Origin: Pseudomonas sp. QTF5
GTDB taxonomy: Bacteria > Pseudomonadota > Gammaproteobacteria > Pseudomonadales > Pseudomonadaceae
Direction of reading: 5' to 3'
Assembly: GCF_000512695.2 (NCBI RefSeq)
Contig: NZ_AZRW02000002.1
Location: 62,001 to 126,000 of the forward strand
DNA: 64,000 bases
Shown here: one piece after another, positions 1 to 8,975 of the stretch
How positions within the stretch are numbered: position 1 is the stretch's first letter
Layout: each line of letters starts with the position of its first letter
Made by a program: the position numbers and the translations under genes
Notes under the pieces: generated by a model
Told to the model about the DNA's origin: nothing
The model's input: only the letters and a program-made list of their open reading frames with translations
Database searches by the model: none

Positions 1-50
1 TATCAAGATTTGCCGGTGAAAAACCGCCCGATGACGGCAAAAGAAAATCC

Positions 51-144
51 AATGTGGGAGCGGGCTTGCTCGCGAAGGCGGAGTGTCAGTCGACATTAAT
101 TTAGACTGACACTCCGCCTTCGCGAGCAAGCCTGCTCCCACATT
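51..144. repeat. REPIN: paired inverted REP palindromes, family 1
   Basis: A near-perfect inverted repeat of about 94 bases. Both arms carry GTGGGAGCGGGCTTGCTCGC-type sequence and meet at a short AT-rich centre. This is the Pseudomonas REP doublet (REPIN) layout, and related copies lie near 21.9, 28.4, 32.4, 43.8 and 55.9 kb. It sits just past the 3' end of moaA and could act as a transcript-end hairpin. It carries no coding signal. Confidence 0.9.
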
Positions 145-178
145 AGGTTTCCGGTGTTTTATGAACCGTGCAGGTAAT

Positions 179-1171
179 TCAACCACCGCTCATGTTCATG
201 AACCGCACAATCTGCACCTCCCCTTCCGGACTGAAATCGTGGCGCAACGGCTTACCGCGCAAGGCCTTCTGCACCGCATTGATCACGGGCTGATCATCCA
301 GCGGATAACGCCGCAACAATCCTCTTAAATCCAGCGCGTCCTCCTGCCCCAGACAAAGCAACAGCTTCCCTTCAACAGTCATCCGCACCCGATTACAGCT
401 GCCACAGAAATTGTGACTGTTGGGTGAAATGAAACCGATCCGGGTGTCGGGATGGCGTTCCAGACGAACGTAGCGCGCCGGTCCGCCGCTGTTTTCAGTG
501 CTGTCGAGTAACCGGTGACTATTGGCGATCAGTGCCCGTACCTCGTCGCTGGAACAAAACGATTCGCCCCGGGAACGCCCGACATCGCCCAAGGGCATTT
601 CTTCGATGAAACTGATATCGATGCGCTGATCGATGGCGTATTGCACCAATGCCGGGACTTCATCGAAGTTGCGCCCTTTCATCACCACGCAGTTGAGTTT
701 GATCCGTTCAAACCCCGCGTCCCGCGCCGCTTCGATGCCGTTGAGCACCTGATCGAGATCGCCGATGCGGGTGATCGCGCGAAATTTCTGCCCGTCCAGG
801 CTATCGAGGCTGATGTTCATTCGCTTGACCCCCGCCTCCGCCAATGGCCGGGCCAGGCGGCTCAGTTGCGAGCCGTTGCTGGTCATCACCAGTTCACGCA
901 AACCGGGCAGCGCGGCGATGTTGCGGCACAGTTCGACAATGCCCGGACGAATCAGCGGCTCGCCGCCGGTGAGGCGAATTTTGCGTACGCCCAACCCGAC
1001 GAACAGCGTTGCCAGACGCTGCAACTCTTCCAGCGTGAGGACCTGCTGACGCGGCAGGAAGGTCATGTTTTTCGCCATGCAATACACACAGCGAAAATCA
1101 CACCGGTCCGTCACCGACATCCGCAGATAATCGATCTGCCGCCCAAAACCATCCTGCATCACAGCGTTCAT
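179..1171 (-). CDS. moaA: GTP 3',8-cyclase MoaA (molybdenum cofactor step 1)
   Basis: MoaA is a radical-SAM enzyme that, with MoaC, turns GTP into cyclic pyranopterin monophosphate, the first step of molybdopterin synthesis. The product is 330 aa. The radical-SAM motif CDFRCVYC lies near residues 24-31. The second cluster motif (FCGSC, then a Cys about 14 residues on) lies in the C-terminal third. The chain ends in the Gly-Gly tail this family needs for activity. A GTG start at 1198 would overlap the upstream gene by 4 bases, but GGGAG stands about 6 bases before the ATG at 1171, so I chose 1171. It is the last gene of the nar cluster, where it can feed cofactor to NarG. Confidence 0.95.
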   Translation of the reverse strand: MNAVMQDGFGRQIDYLRMSVTDRCDFRCVYCMAKNMTFLPRQQVLTLEELQRLATLFVGLGVRKIRLTGGEPLIRPGIVELCRNIAALPGLRELVMTSNGSQLSRLARPLAEAGVKRMNISLDSLDGQKFRAITRIGDLDQVLNGIEAARDAGFERIKLNCVVMKGRNFDEVPALVQYAIDQRIDISFIEEMPLGDVGRSRGESFCSSDEVRALIANSHRLLDSTENSGGPARYVRLERHPDTRIGFISPNSHNFCGSCNRVRMTVEGKLLLCLGQEDALDLRGLLRRYPLDDQPVINAVQKALRGKPLRHDFSPEGEVQIVRFMNMSGG

Positions 1172-1194
1172 CACATCTCCCGGTTTGCCATGGG

Positions 1195-2151
1195 TCACTG
1201 CACCAGCGGTGAATCGGCGCCCTGTAAGTGGATGCCCCGAATATCCGCCGCACCGATCAGGGTTTGCAGGTACTGCACCAGGGCTTTTTGCCAGACGCCT
1301 TGCTGCAACTGCGTGCGAATCGCCGTCGACACCACTTCATAGGGCAACGGCATGCCTTCGATCCGCTGATCGACACTGACCACATGCCAGCCGTAGCGAC
1401 TTTCCAGCGGTTTGCTGGCCAGGCCCGGCGCCAGGGTGAACAGCTGACGTTCCAGTTCGGGCACGGTCTGGCCCTTGCTGATTTGCCCCAGAGAACCGCC
1501 CTGAGCCTTCGACGGACAGGCCGAATACTTCACGGCCAGCTCAGCGAAACTGCCGGGAAAGTCTTCCAGACGTTGCAGCAGAACTTCCGCCTGATCATGC
1601 GCAACGGCACGCGCCTCGACATCATCCGGCGCACATTCGAGCAGGATGTGCCGTACCGCCAGCAACGGCGCGCTGTGAAAGCGTCCGCGATTGTTTTCGT
1701 AGTAGCGCAGACTGGTTTCCTCGTCGCACTGAGGCACTTGCACCTCCCGCTCGAGCAACAAGCGAGTGGCCGCTTCTTCTTCGTTCTCGCCGGCGCCGAT
1801 CTCCAGCGACAGGCCGAGTTCGGCAATGCGCTGCTGCAACAACTCGCGGATCACCAATGCTCTCGCGGCCAGGTACACCGCTTCCTCGCGGCTCTCGGCC
1901 GGATGATATTGCAGCTCCTGAGCCATTGCCTCCGGGGTGATCGACACCTCGTTGACGCTGATGATGGGCCACTCCTGCTCGCTGCTGGCGATCAACTGCG
2001 CCGGGGCGTCCTCGAAAGCCGCCGGCTCAGTCGGGAGTGCTTCAAACTGCGCGATGTCCACAACGTCTGGCACCGAAGGCTCTGCTTGTTTGGAAGAACC
2101 GCAGCCACCGCTGCCGCCGTTACCGCCGCCACATCCACATCCACCTGACAT
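1195..2151 (-). CDS. NifM/PpiC-type peptidylprolyl isomerase of the nar operon
   Basis: A parvulin-type prolyl cis-trans isomerase of about 318 aa. The PpiC domain lies roughly at residues 185-285 (VRHILLEC, then [14 protein letters not shown] and [21 protein letters not shown]). The region before it is helical and resembles the NifM/SurA-like chaperone part. There is no signal peptide, so it should act in the cytoplasm. The start at 2151 has GGAGG 7 bases upstream and falls after the narI stop. The first 20 residues are very rich in Gly and Cys, unlike ordinary parvulins. Its place between narI and moaA suggests a role in folding or cofactor loading of nitrate reductase; that role is inferred. 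Confidence 0.85.
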   Translation of the reverse strand: MSGGCGCGGGNGGSGGCGSSKQAEPSVPDVVDIAQFEALPTEPAAFEDAPAQLIASSEQEWPIISVNEVSITPEAMAQELQYHPAESREEAVYLAARALVIRELLQQRIAELGLSLEIGAGENEEEAATRLLLEREVQVPQCDEETSLRYYENNRGRFHSAPLLAVRHILLECAPDDVEARAVAHDQAEVLLQRLEDFPGSFAELAVKYSACPSKAQGGSLGQISKGQTVPELERQLFTLAPGLASKPLESRYGWHVVSVDQRIEGMPLPYEVVSTAIRTQLQQGVWQKALVQYLQTLIGAADIRGIHLQGADSPLVQ

Positions 2152-2161
2152 GATTGCCTCC

Positions 2162-2842
2162 TCAGATTTTCTGCCGAACGATTTGATAACGGCGTCCCAC
2201 GTACCCGATCGGTGCACTGACCATGTGTACGAGACGGGTGAAGGGGAACAGCACGAACAGGGTCAAACCGAGAAACACGTGCAGCTTGTAGATCAGCCCG
2301 ACCGGCGCGATAGCCGCCGCCGCTTCCATTGGTCGCAACAGCACGGTGTTCTGCGCCCAGTCGGCGAGCATCACCATCACCGAGCCGTCCATGTGGCCGG
2401 TGGAGGCGACGATCGTCAGCAAACCCAGCAGCAACTGCGCCAACAGCACCAGCAGAATCACGATGTCCGAAGTGCTGGAGGTGGCACGTACCCGTGGATC
2501 GGTCAGGCGCCGCTTGACCAGCATCAGCAGACCGATCAGGCACAACAGGCCGAAGAACCCGCCGGACACCATCGCCAGCAACTGCTTGTTCTCGGTGCTG
2601 ATCACATGGTGATAAACCGACGCTGGCGTCAGCAGGCCGACGAAATGCCCGGCCAACACGAACAGCACACCAATGTGGAAGAAGTTGCTCGCCATGCGCA
2701 TGCCGCGCTGGTTGAGCATCTGGCTGGAGCCAGCCTTCCAGGTGTACTGCGACAGATCGAAGCGTGCCCAACTGCCAATCAGGCAAATCATCAGGGCCAC
2801 ATAGGGATAGACCCCGAACAACAACAGGTTCCATTTAGACAT
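2162..2842 (-). CDS. narI: Respiratory nitrate reductase gamma subunit NarI
   Basis: NarI is the membrane cytochrome b subunit that oxidises ubiquinol and passes electrons through two b haems to NarH and NarG. The 226-aa length is normal. About five hydrophobic segments are visible, with His residues in the second and fifth (FFHIGVLFVLAGH and KLHVFLGLTLF) that fit the haem ligands. The ATG at 2842 (MSKWN...) overlaps the narJ stop by 8 bases, so the two are translationally coupled. The open frame runs further upstream, but that part is a shadow of narJ. Confidence 0.97.
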   Translation of the reverse strand: MSKWNLLLFGVYPYVALMICLIGSWARFDLSQYTWKAGSSQMLNQRGMRMASNFFHIGVLFVLAGHFVGLLTPASVYHHVISTENKQLLAMVSGGFFGLLCLIGLLMLVKRRLTDPRVRATSSTSDIVILLVLLAQLLLGLLTIVASTGHMDGSVMVMLADWAQNTVLLRPMEAAAAIAPVGLIYKLHVFLGLTLFVLFPFTRLVHMVSAPIGYVGRRYQIVRQKI

Positions 2843-3596
2843 TGCCCACCTCCTGGGCTGGCGCGGCGGCCAGCCCTTCATGCTGAAAATCCACCCAGTG
2901 CAACGGCACCGCACTTTCTTCCCGGGCCTTGCCCGGTGCGCTTGGCAACGAACTGCAACGGTCCTGCTGTTCGGCCTGGAGAAAGTCCACGGCCTCCTCT
3001 TCCCAGATCTTGTCGAGGGCTTCGAGAGAGTCGTCGCGCGGTTCCGCAGCCACCTGCGCCCGCAGGTCGGCGATCGCTTGATGCGGCTCGGCCCCGGCAA
3101 TCTGCAGCAGCGCCCGGAAGCAACTGGCATAGGCGCTCTCGCGCTCCTCCAGACGCGCCGCGAGCAAGGCCAGCAAGTGCGAAACATCCGCCAGCCCCTC
3201 GCGGGCCTCGAGGTCTTCGCGGGTGGACAGGAACTCCAGGTACAGCGGGATATAGTCCGGCAGCTCTTTGACGCCGATGGCAAAACCGGCGGCTTCGTAT
3301 TGCGCCATCATGTCGACCATCGCCTGACCACGGTCGCGGGATTCGCCGTGCACGTGCTCGAACAGCAGCAGCGACAGCGAGCGACCCCGGCCGAACAGCG
3401 CACCGTAGTGCTCCTGCCCGTCCATCAGGTCATTGGCGCAGATCAGCTCCAGCAAATCGAACAACGCACCGCGTTGTTTCGGGCTGATTTCCCGTGACTG
3501 GATAATCGCCTGCTCCAGTTCGTCGCGCCCGCCAATCAGCGTCTCGGTCGGATAGTCGAGCAGCAACGAAATCACTTTGAGAATTTGCATGCTCAT
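2835..3596 (-). CDS. narJ: Nitrate reductase assembly chaperone NarJ
   Basis: NarJ is the cytoplasmic TorD/DmsD-family chaperone that binds apo-NarG and is needed for insertion of the molybdenum cofactor and the FS0 cluster and for docking onto NarI. The product is about 253 aa. It has the typical start MQILKVISLLLDYP and the LPDYIPLYLEFLS motif of the family. The ATG at 3596 overlaps the narH stop (ATGA), and a second ATG lies two codons later. The acidic C-terminal part is variable in this family. It is not part of the final enzyme. Confidence 0.96.
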   Translation of the reverse strand: MSMQILKVISLLLDYPTETLIGGRDELEQAIIQSREISPKQRGALFDLLELICANDLMDGQEHYGALFGRGRSLSLLLFEHVHGESRDRGQAMVDMMAQYEAAGFAIGVKELPDYIPLYLEFLSTREDLEAREGLADVSHLLALLAARLEERESAYASCFRALLQIAGAEPHQAIADLRAQVAAEPRDDSLEALDKIWEEEAVDFLQAEQQDRCSSLPSAPGKAREESAVPLHWVDFQHEGLAAAPAQEVGNV

Positions 3597-5131
3597 TCCT
3601 CCCACAACTGGACGGTTTTCAGGACGTCGCGGCGGTTGGCTTTCTTCGCACCGAACATGTTGGTGTCGGAGCTGCCGCTGCAGCCGCTGCCGAAACTGAA
3701 GCCGCACCCGGAGCGCTCGGCAAAGGCATCGCTCATGGCGTCTTCACGGTGCGCGCTCGGTACCACAAAGCGGTCTTCATAGTTGGCGATCGCCAGGTAG
3801 CGATACATCTCCTCGACCTGCGCCACGCTCAAGCCGACATCCTTGAGCACTTGCAGGTCCTGAACGCCATCGACTTGTTCGGAACGTTTGTAGGCGCGCA
3901 TCGCCAGCAAGCGTTTAAGCGCACGCTTGACCGGTTTTTCATCGCCCGCTGTCAGCAGGTTCGCCAGGTACTTCAGTGGAATACGCAGGCTGTCGACATC
4001 CGGGATCACCCCGTTCATGCCCACGGTGCCGGCGGTAGCGGCGTTCTGGATCGGCGACAGCGGCGGTACGTACCAAACCATCGGCAAAGTGCGGTATTCC
4101 GGGTGCAGCGGCAGTGCCAGTTTCCAGTCCACGGCCATTTTGTAGACCGGCGAACGCTGGGCTGAATCAATTACCGATTGCGGTACACCGTCTTCCAGGG
4201 CCTGACGAATCACCGCTGGGTCATTCGGGTCGAGGAAAATCTCCAGTTGTTTCTCGTACAGGTCCTGCTCATTGGCGGTGCTCGCCACTTCGCTGATGCG
4301 GTCGGCGTCATACAGCAGCACACCGAGGTAACGAATGCGCCCGACGCAGGTTTCCGCGCAAACAGTCGGCATCCCGGCTTCGATCCGGGGGTAGCAGAAG
4401 ATGCATTTCTCGGACTTGCCGCTCTTCCAGTTGAAATAGATCTTCTTGTACGGGCAGCCGCTGATGCACATCCGCCAGCCACGGCATTTTTCCTGGTCGA
4501 TCAGCACAATGCCGTCTTCTTCGCGCTTGTAGATCGCCCCGCTCGGGCACGACGCCGCGCACGCCGGATTGAGGCAGTGCTCGCACAGGCGCGGCAAATA
4601 CATCATGAAAGTGTTTTCGTATTCGCCGTAAATGTCCGCCTGAATCTTGTCGAAGTTCTTGTCCTTGCGACGCTTGGCGAATTCGGTGCCGAGGATTTCT
4701 TCCCAGTTCGGGCCCCACTCGATTTTTTCCATGCGCTTGCCGGAGATCAGCGAGCGCGGGCGCGCAGTGGGCTGATGCTCGCCCAGCGGCGCGGTGTGCA
4801 GGTGCTGGTAATCGAAGTCGAACGGTTCGTAGTAATCGTCGAGACTCGGCAGATCCGGGTTGGCAAAAATGTTCGCCAACACGCGGAATTTACCGCCGAT
4901 GCGCGGGTTGATCGTGCCGTTGGCATTGCGGATCCAGCCGCCCTTCCACTTGTCCTGGTTCTCCCATTCTTTCGGGTAGCCGATCCCGGGTTTCGATTCG
5001 ACGTTGTTGAACCAGGCGTATTCCATGCCTTCGCGGCTGGTCCAGACGTTTTTGCAGGTGATCGAACAGGTGTGGCAACCGATGCACTTGTCCAGGTTCA
5101 GAACCATGCCGATTTGTGAGCGAATCTTCAT
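3593..5131 (-). CDS. narH: Respiratory nitrate reductase beta subunit NarH
   Basis: NarH is the iron-sulfur subunit that relays electrons from NarI haems to NarG on the cytoplasmic face. The product is 512 aa, normal for the family. Four cysteine groups are visible: CIGCHTCSITC near residue 16, CEHCLNPACAASCP, CRGWRMCISGCP and CIFC...CAETC. Trp replaces one Cys in CRGWRMC, as expected for the [3Fe-4S] site. The start (MKIRSQIGMV) lies two bases after the narG stop. Longer frames upstream are overlap with narG. Confidence 0.98.
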   Translation of the reverse strand: MKIRSQIGMVLNLDKCIGCHTCSITCKNVWTSREGMEYAWFNNVESKPGIGYPKEWENQDKWKGGWIRNANGTINPRIGGKFRVLANIFANPDLPSLDDYYEPFDFDYQHLHTAPLGEHQPTARPRSLISGKRMEKIEWGPNWEEILGTEFAKRRKDKNFDKIQADIYGEYENTFMMYLPRLCEHCLNPACAASCPSGAIYKREEDGIVLIDQEKCRGWRMCISGCPYKKIYFNWKSGKSEKCIFCYPRIEAGMPTVCAETCVGRIRYLGVLLYDADRISEVASTANEQDLYEKQLEIFLDPNDPAVIRQALEDGVPQSVIDSAQRSPVYKMAVDWKLALPLHPEYRTLPMVWYVPPLSPIQNAATAGTVGMNGVIPDVDSLRIPLKYLANLLTAGDEKPVKRALKRLLAMRAYKRSEQVDGVQDLQVLKDVGLSVAQVEEMYRYLAIANYEDRFVVPSAHREDAMSDAFAERSGCGFSFGSGCSGSSDTNMFGAKKANRRDVLKTVQLWEE

Positions 5132-5132
5132 C

Positions 5133-8100
5133 TCAGTTCTCCTCGATATCGGTCGGCAGCGGACGTGGCAAGTCATCGCCACTTGAACCATCGAGCCAGT
5201 CGACTTTGGACATTTTGCGCACCACGACGAATTCATCGCGGTTGCAACCGACCGTGCCGTAATAGTTGAAACCGTAGGCCTGCTGGGCATAGCCGCCGAT
5301 CATGTGGGTCGGTTTGAGCACGACGCGGGTGACCGAGTTGTGGTGGCCGCCACGGGTCTTGGTGGTTTCCGACCCTGGTATGTTCACGATCCGTTCCTGT
5401 GCGTGGTACATCATCACCATGCCATCCTTGACGCGCTGGCTGACCACCGCCCGGGCGGTCAGTGCACCGTTGACGTTGAAGCATTCGATCCAGTCGTTGT
5501 CCTCGATGCCAGCGCTTTTCGCGTCGTTCTCCGAGAGCCAGACAATCGGCCCCCCGCGGCTGAGGGTCAGCATCAGCAAGTTGTCGCTGTAGGTGCTGTG
5601 GATGCCCCATTTCTGGTGCGGGGTGATCCAGTTCAGGACGATTTCCTTGTGGCCGTTGCTGCGCTTGCCTTTCACCCCTTCGATGGTGCGGGTGTTGACG
5701 GGCGGGCGATAACTCATCAGTTGCTCGCCGAACGCCTGCATCCACGGGTGATCCTGGTAGAACTGCTGGCGACCGGTAATGGTGCGCCATGGGATCCCTT
5801 CGTGAACGTTGGTGTAGCCGGCGTTGTAGCTGACGTGATCGTCTTCGAGCCCCGACCAGGTCGGGCTGGAAATGATCTTGCGCGGTTGTGCCTGAATATC
5901 GCGGAATCGAATCGCCTCGTGTTCCTTGGATAACGCCAGGTGGCTGTGATCGATGCCGGTAAATTCCGACAACGCAGCCCAGGCCTTGACGGCGACATGG
6001 CCATTGGTTTCCGGTGCCAGGGACAGAATCACTTCAGCAGCATCGATCGCCGTGTCGATTTTCGGCCGACCCTGGCTGATCCCGGCAGCTCCTTCGCGGT
6101 GATTGAGCGCACCGAGGAATTTCACTTCGGCGTCGGTGTTCCAGTTGATGCCCTTGCCACCGTTACCGTGTTTTTCCAGCAATGGCCCCAGTGAGGAAAA
6201 CTGCTTGTAAATATTCGGGTAGTCACGTTCCACCACATGCAGGTTCGGCGCGTTCTTGCCTGGCTCCGGGGCCACGCCGGCACTCTTCCAGTCGGTGCCG
6301 CCAAAAGGTTGAGCCAGTTCGCCAACGCTGTCGTGCATCAACGGGATGGTCACCAGGTCCTTTTCAACGCCCAGATGCCCTTCGGCCATGCTGGAAAAGG
6401 CCTTGGCGATGCCTTTGTAGATTTCCCAGTCGGAACGCGATTCCCACGCCGGGTCGATCGCTGCCGACAGTGGGTGAATGAACGGGTGCATGTCCGAGGT
6501 GTTCATGTCGTCTTTTTCGTACCAGGTTGCGGTCGGCAACACGATGTCGGAATAGACGCAGGTCGAGGACATGCGGAAGTCCAGCGTGGTGACCAGATCG
6601 AGCTTGCCGATGGCGCCCTCGTCCACCCATTCGGCTTCTTCGGGTTTGCAGTCGCCGACCTGGCCGATGTCTTCGTTCATCACCCCGTTTTTGGTGCCCA
6701 GCAGGTACTTGAGCATGTACTCGTGGCCTTTGCCCGAGGAGCCCAGCAGGTTGGAACGCCAGATGAACATGTTGCGCGGGAAGTTGACCGGGCTGTCCGG
6801 CTGTTCGCAGGAGAAGCGCAGCGAACCGTCCTGCAGCGACTTGACCACGTAGTCTTTCGGGTCCATGCCGGCCGCAGCCGCATCACGGCAAATGTGCAAA
6901 GGGTTGGTGTTGAGTTGCGGTGCACTAGGCAACCAGCCGGCGCGTTCGGCGCGGATGTTGTAGTCCAGGGCATGCTCGGGAAATTGTGATTTATCGGCCA
7001 GTGGCGAGAGCACGTCGTGCATGCTCATCTTCTCGTGGCGCCACTGCGAACTGTGGGCGTAGAAGAAGCTGGTGCCATTCATTTGGCGAGGCGGACGGTT
7101 CCAGTCCAGGCCGAATGCCAGGGGCAGCCAGCCGCATTGCGGGCGGAGTTTTTCCTGGCCGACGTAGTGCGCCCAACCGCCACCGGTCTGGCCGACACAC
7201 CCGCAGAGCATGAGCATGTTGATCAGCCCGCGGTAGTTCATGTCCATGTGGTACCAGTGGTTCATCGCCGCGCCGACGATGATCATCGAGCGGCCACGGG
7301 TCTTGTCGGCGTTGTCAGCGAACTCGCGGGCGATCTGGATCGCTTTCTCGCGGCTGACGCCTGTGATTTGCTCCTGCCAGGCTGGAGTTCCCGGCACCGA
7401 GGCGTCGTTGTAATCCTTGGCAACGTTAGCGCCACCCAGGCCACGATCGATCGCCAGGTTGGCGGCCGACAGGTCGAACACGGTGGCGACTTTGGCCACG
7501 CTACCGTCCGCCAGCACCACGTTATGCACCGGCACGCGACGGTATTGCACGGCATCGCCGGCCACGTGCTGGAAGTGTTCGTGTGATTCACCGGCAAAAT
7601 ACGGGAACGCCACTTCGGCAACGTCATCACCGATCAGGCTCAGCTTCAGATCGATCTCACGGCCTTCGCCACCTTCACGAGGCAGGATGTTCCACTTGCC
7701 CTTCTCGCCCCAGCGATAACCGATAGAGCCCTGAGGGGAAACCAGTTCACCGCTGACATCCAGCGCGATGGTTTTCCATTCCGGATTGTTTTCCTGGCCG
7801 AGGTTGTCGGTCAGGTCCGAGGCGCGCAGGAAGCGGTCGGGCTGGTAACCGGCGCCCGGCGCCACATCGACCATTTGCTTGAGCAGCACCAGCACCGGCA
7901 AATCGGTGAAGCGCTTGGCGTAGTCAGTGAAATAGGCGCTCGGTTTGTCCAGGTGGAATTCTTTGAAGATCACATGGTTGAACGCCTGCGCCAGCGCCGC
8001 GTCGGTGCCTTGCTTAGGGTTCAGCCACAGGTCGGTGAGCTTGGCGACTTCCGAGTAGTCCGGGGTGATCGCGACAGTCTTGGTGCCCTTGTAACGGACT

Positions 8101-8906
8101 TCGGTAAAGAAGTGCGCGTCAGGGGTGCGGGTCTGCGGGACGTTGGAGCCCCAGGCAATGATGTAGTTGGAGTTGTACCAGTCGGCCGATTCCGGCACGT
8201 CGGTCTGCTCGCCCCAAACCATCGGCGAGGCCGGTGGCAAGTCGCAGTACCAGTCGTAGAAACTCAGGCACGCGCCGCCGATCAGCGACAGGTAACGCGA
8301 ACCGGCCGCATAGCTGACCATCGACATGGCCGGAATCGGCGAGAAGCCGACGATCCGGTCCGGGCCGTATTGCTTGATGGTGTAGACGTTGGCCGCCGCA
8401 ATGATCTCGTTGACTTCCTCCCAGTTGGAACGAATGAAGCCACCCATGCCGCGCTTGCTTTTATAGGAGTCGGCCTTGGCCTTGTCCTCGACGATGCTGG
8501 CCCAGGCTTCCACCGGCGCCATGCTCTGCCGCGCATCGCGCCAGAGCTTGAGCAACGGCTTGCGGATTTTCGGGTACTTGAGCCGGTTGGCGCTGTAGAT
8601 GTACCAGCTGTAACTGGCACCACGCGGGCAGCCACGGGGCTCATGGTTAGGCAGATCGTTGCGGGTACGCGGGTAGTCGGTCTGCTGGGTTTCCCAGGTG
8701 ATCAGGCCGTTCTTGACGTAGATTTTCCACGAGCAGGAGCCGGTGCAGTTCACTCCGTGGGTGGAACGCACGATCTTGTCGTACTGCCAGCGAGAACGGT
8801 AGATGTTTTCCCAGTCGCGCGACTCTTTGTGGGTCTCGCCATGACCGTCGGAAAACTCGTTTTGCTTACGGTTGAAAAACCGCAATTGATCCAGTAAATG
8901 ACTCAC
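5133..8906 (-). CDS. narG: Respiratory nitrate reductase alpha subunit NarG
   Basis: NarG is the catalytic subunit that reduces nitrate to nitrite at a molybdo-bis-MGD centre in the cytoplasm. The product is 1257 aa, full length. Near residue 50 is THGVNCTGSC, followed by RGCPRG, which give the His and Cys ligands of the FS0 cluster. The segment YNSNYIIAWGSN contains the family region around the Mo-ligating Asp. There is no Tat-like RR signal, as expected for the cytoplasm-facing Nar enzyme. It lies 69 bases downstream of narK2 in the same orientation, so it probably belongs to a narK1K2GHJI transcript driven from the promoter near 11.7 kb. Confidence 0.98.
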   Translation of the reverse strand: MSHLLDQLRFFNRKQNEFSDGHGETHKESRDWENIYRSRWQYDKIVRSTHGVNCTGSCSWKIYVKNGLITWETQQTDYPRTRNDLPNHEPRGCPRGASYSWYIYSANRLKYPKIRKPLLKLWRDARQSMAPVEAWASIVEDKAKADSYKSKRGMGGFIRSNWEEVNEIIAAANVYTIKQYGPDRIVGFSPIPAMSMVSYAAGSRYLSLIGGACLSFYDWYCDLPPASPMVWGEQTDVPESADWYNSNYIIAWGSNVPQTRTPDAHFFTEVRYKGTKTVAITPDYSEVAKLTDLWLNPKQGTDAALAQAFNHVIFKEFHLDKPSAYFTDYAKRFTDLPVLVLLKQMVDVAPGAGYQPDRFLRASDLTDNLGQENNPEWKTIALDVSGELVSPQGSIGYRWGEKGKWNILPREGGEGREIDLKLSLIGDDVAEVAFPYFAGESHEHFQHVAGDAVQYRRVPVHNVVLADGSVAKVATVFDLSAANLAIDRGLGGANVAKDYNDASVPGTPAWQEQITGVSREKAIQIAREFADNADKTRGRSMIIVGAAMNHWYHMDMNYRGLINMLMLCGCVGQTGGGWAHYVGQEKLRPQCGWLPLAFGLDWNRPPRQMNGTSFFYAHSSQWRHEKMSMHDVLSPLADKSQFPEHALDYNIRAERAGWLPSAPQLNTNPLHICRDAAAAGMDPKDYVVKSLQDGSLRFSCEQPDSPVNFPRNMFIWRSNLLGSSGKGHEYMLKYLLGTKNGVMNEDIGQVGDCKPEEAEWVDEGAIGKLDLVTTLDFRMSSTCVYSDIVLPTATWYEKDDMNTSDMHPFIHPLSAAIDPAWESRSDWEIYKGIAKAFSSMAEGHLGVEKDLVTIPLMHDSVGELAQPFGGTDWKSAGVAPEPGKNAPNLHVVERDYPNIYKQFSSLGPLLEKHGNGGKGINWNTDAEVKFLGALNHREGAAGISQGRPKIDTAIDAAEVILSLAPETNGHVAVKAWAALSEFTGIDHSHLALSKEHEAIRFRDIQAQPRKIISSPTWSGLEDDHVSYNAGYTNVHEGIPWRTITGRQQFYQDHPWMQAFGEQLMSYRPPVNTRTIEGVKGKRSNGHKEIVLNWITPHQKWGIHSTYSDNLLMLTLSRGGPIVWLSENDAKSAGIEDNDWIECFNVNGALTARAVVSQRVKDGMVMMYHAQERIVNIPGSETTKTRGGHHNSVTRVVLKPTHMIGGYAQQAYGFNYYGTVGCNRDEFVVVRKMSKVDWLDGSSGDDLPRPLPTDIEEN

Positions 8907-8975
8907 GGTGTAGTCCTCTCAGGCTTTGTCGCGGAGTCTGTGCCCCGCCCACGCAATGGTTGAATTCGGGTCGTC

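Noticed and set aside
1937-3271. Long plus-strand frame opposite narI, narJ and the isomerase gene
   Set aside because: It is the high-GC antisense shadow of three real genes, has low-complexity Gln/His/Pro content and no family features.
4178-5119. Long plus-strand frame opposite narH
   Set aside because: Antisense shadow; narH on the other strand has all cluster motifs.
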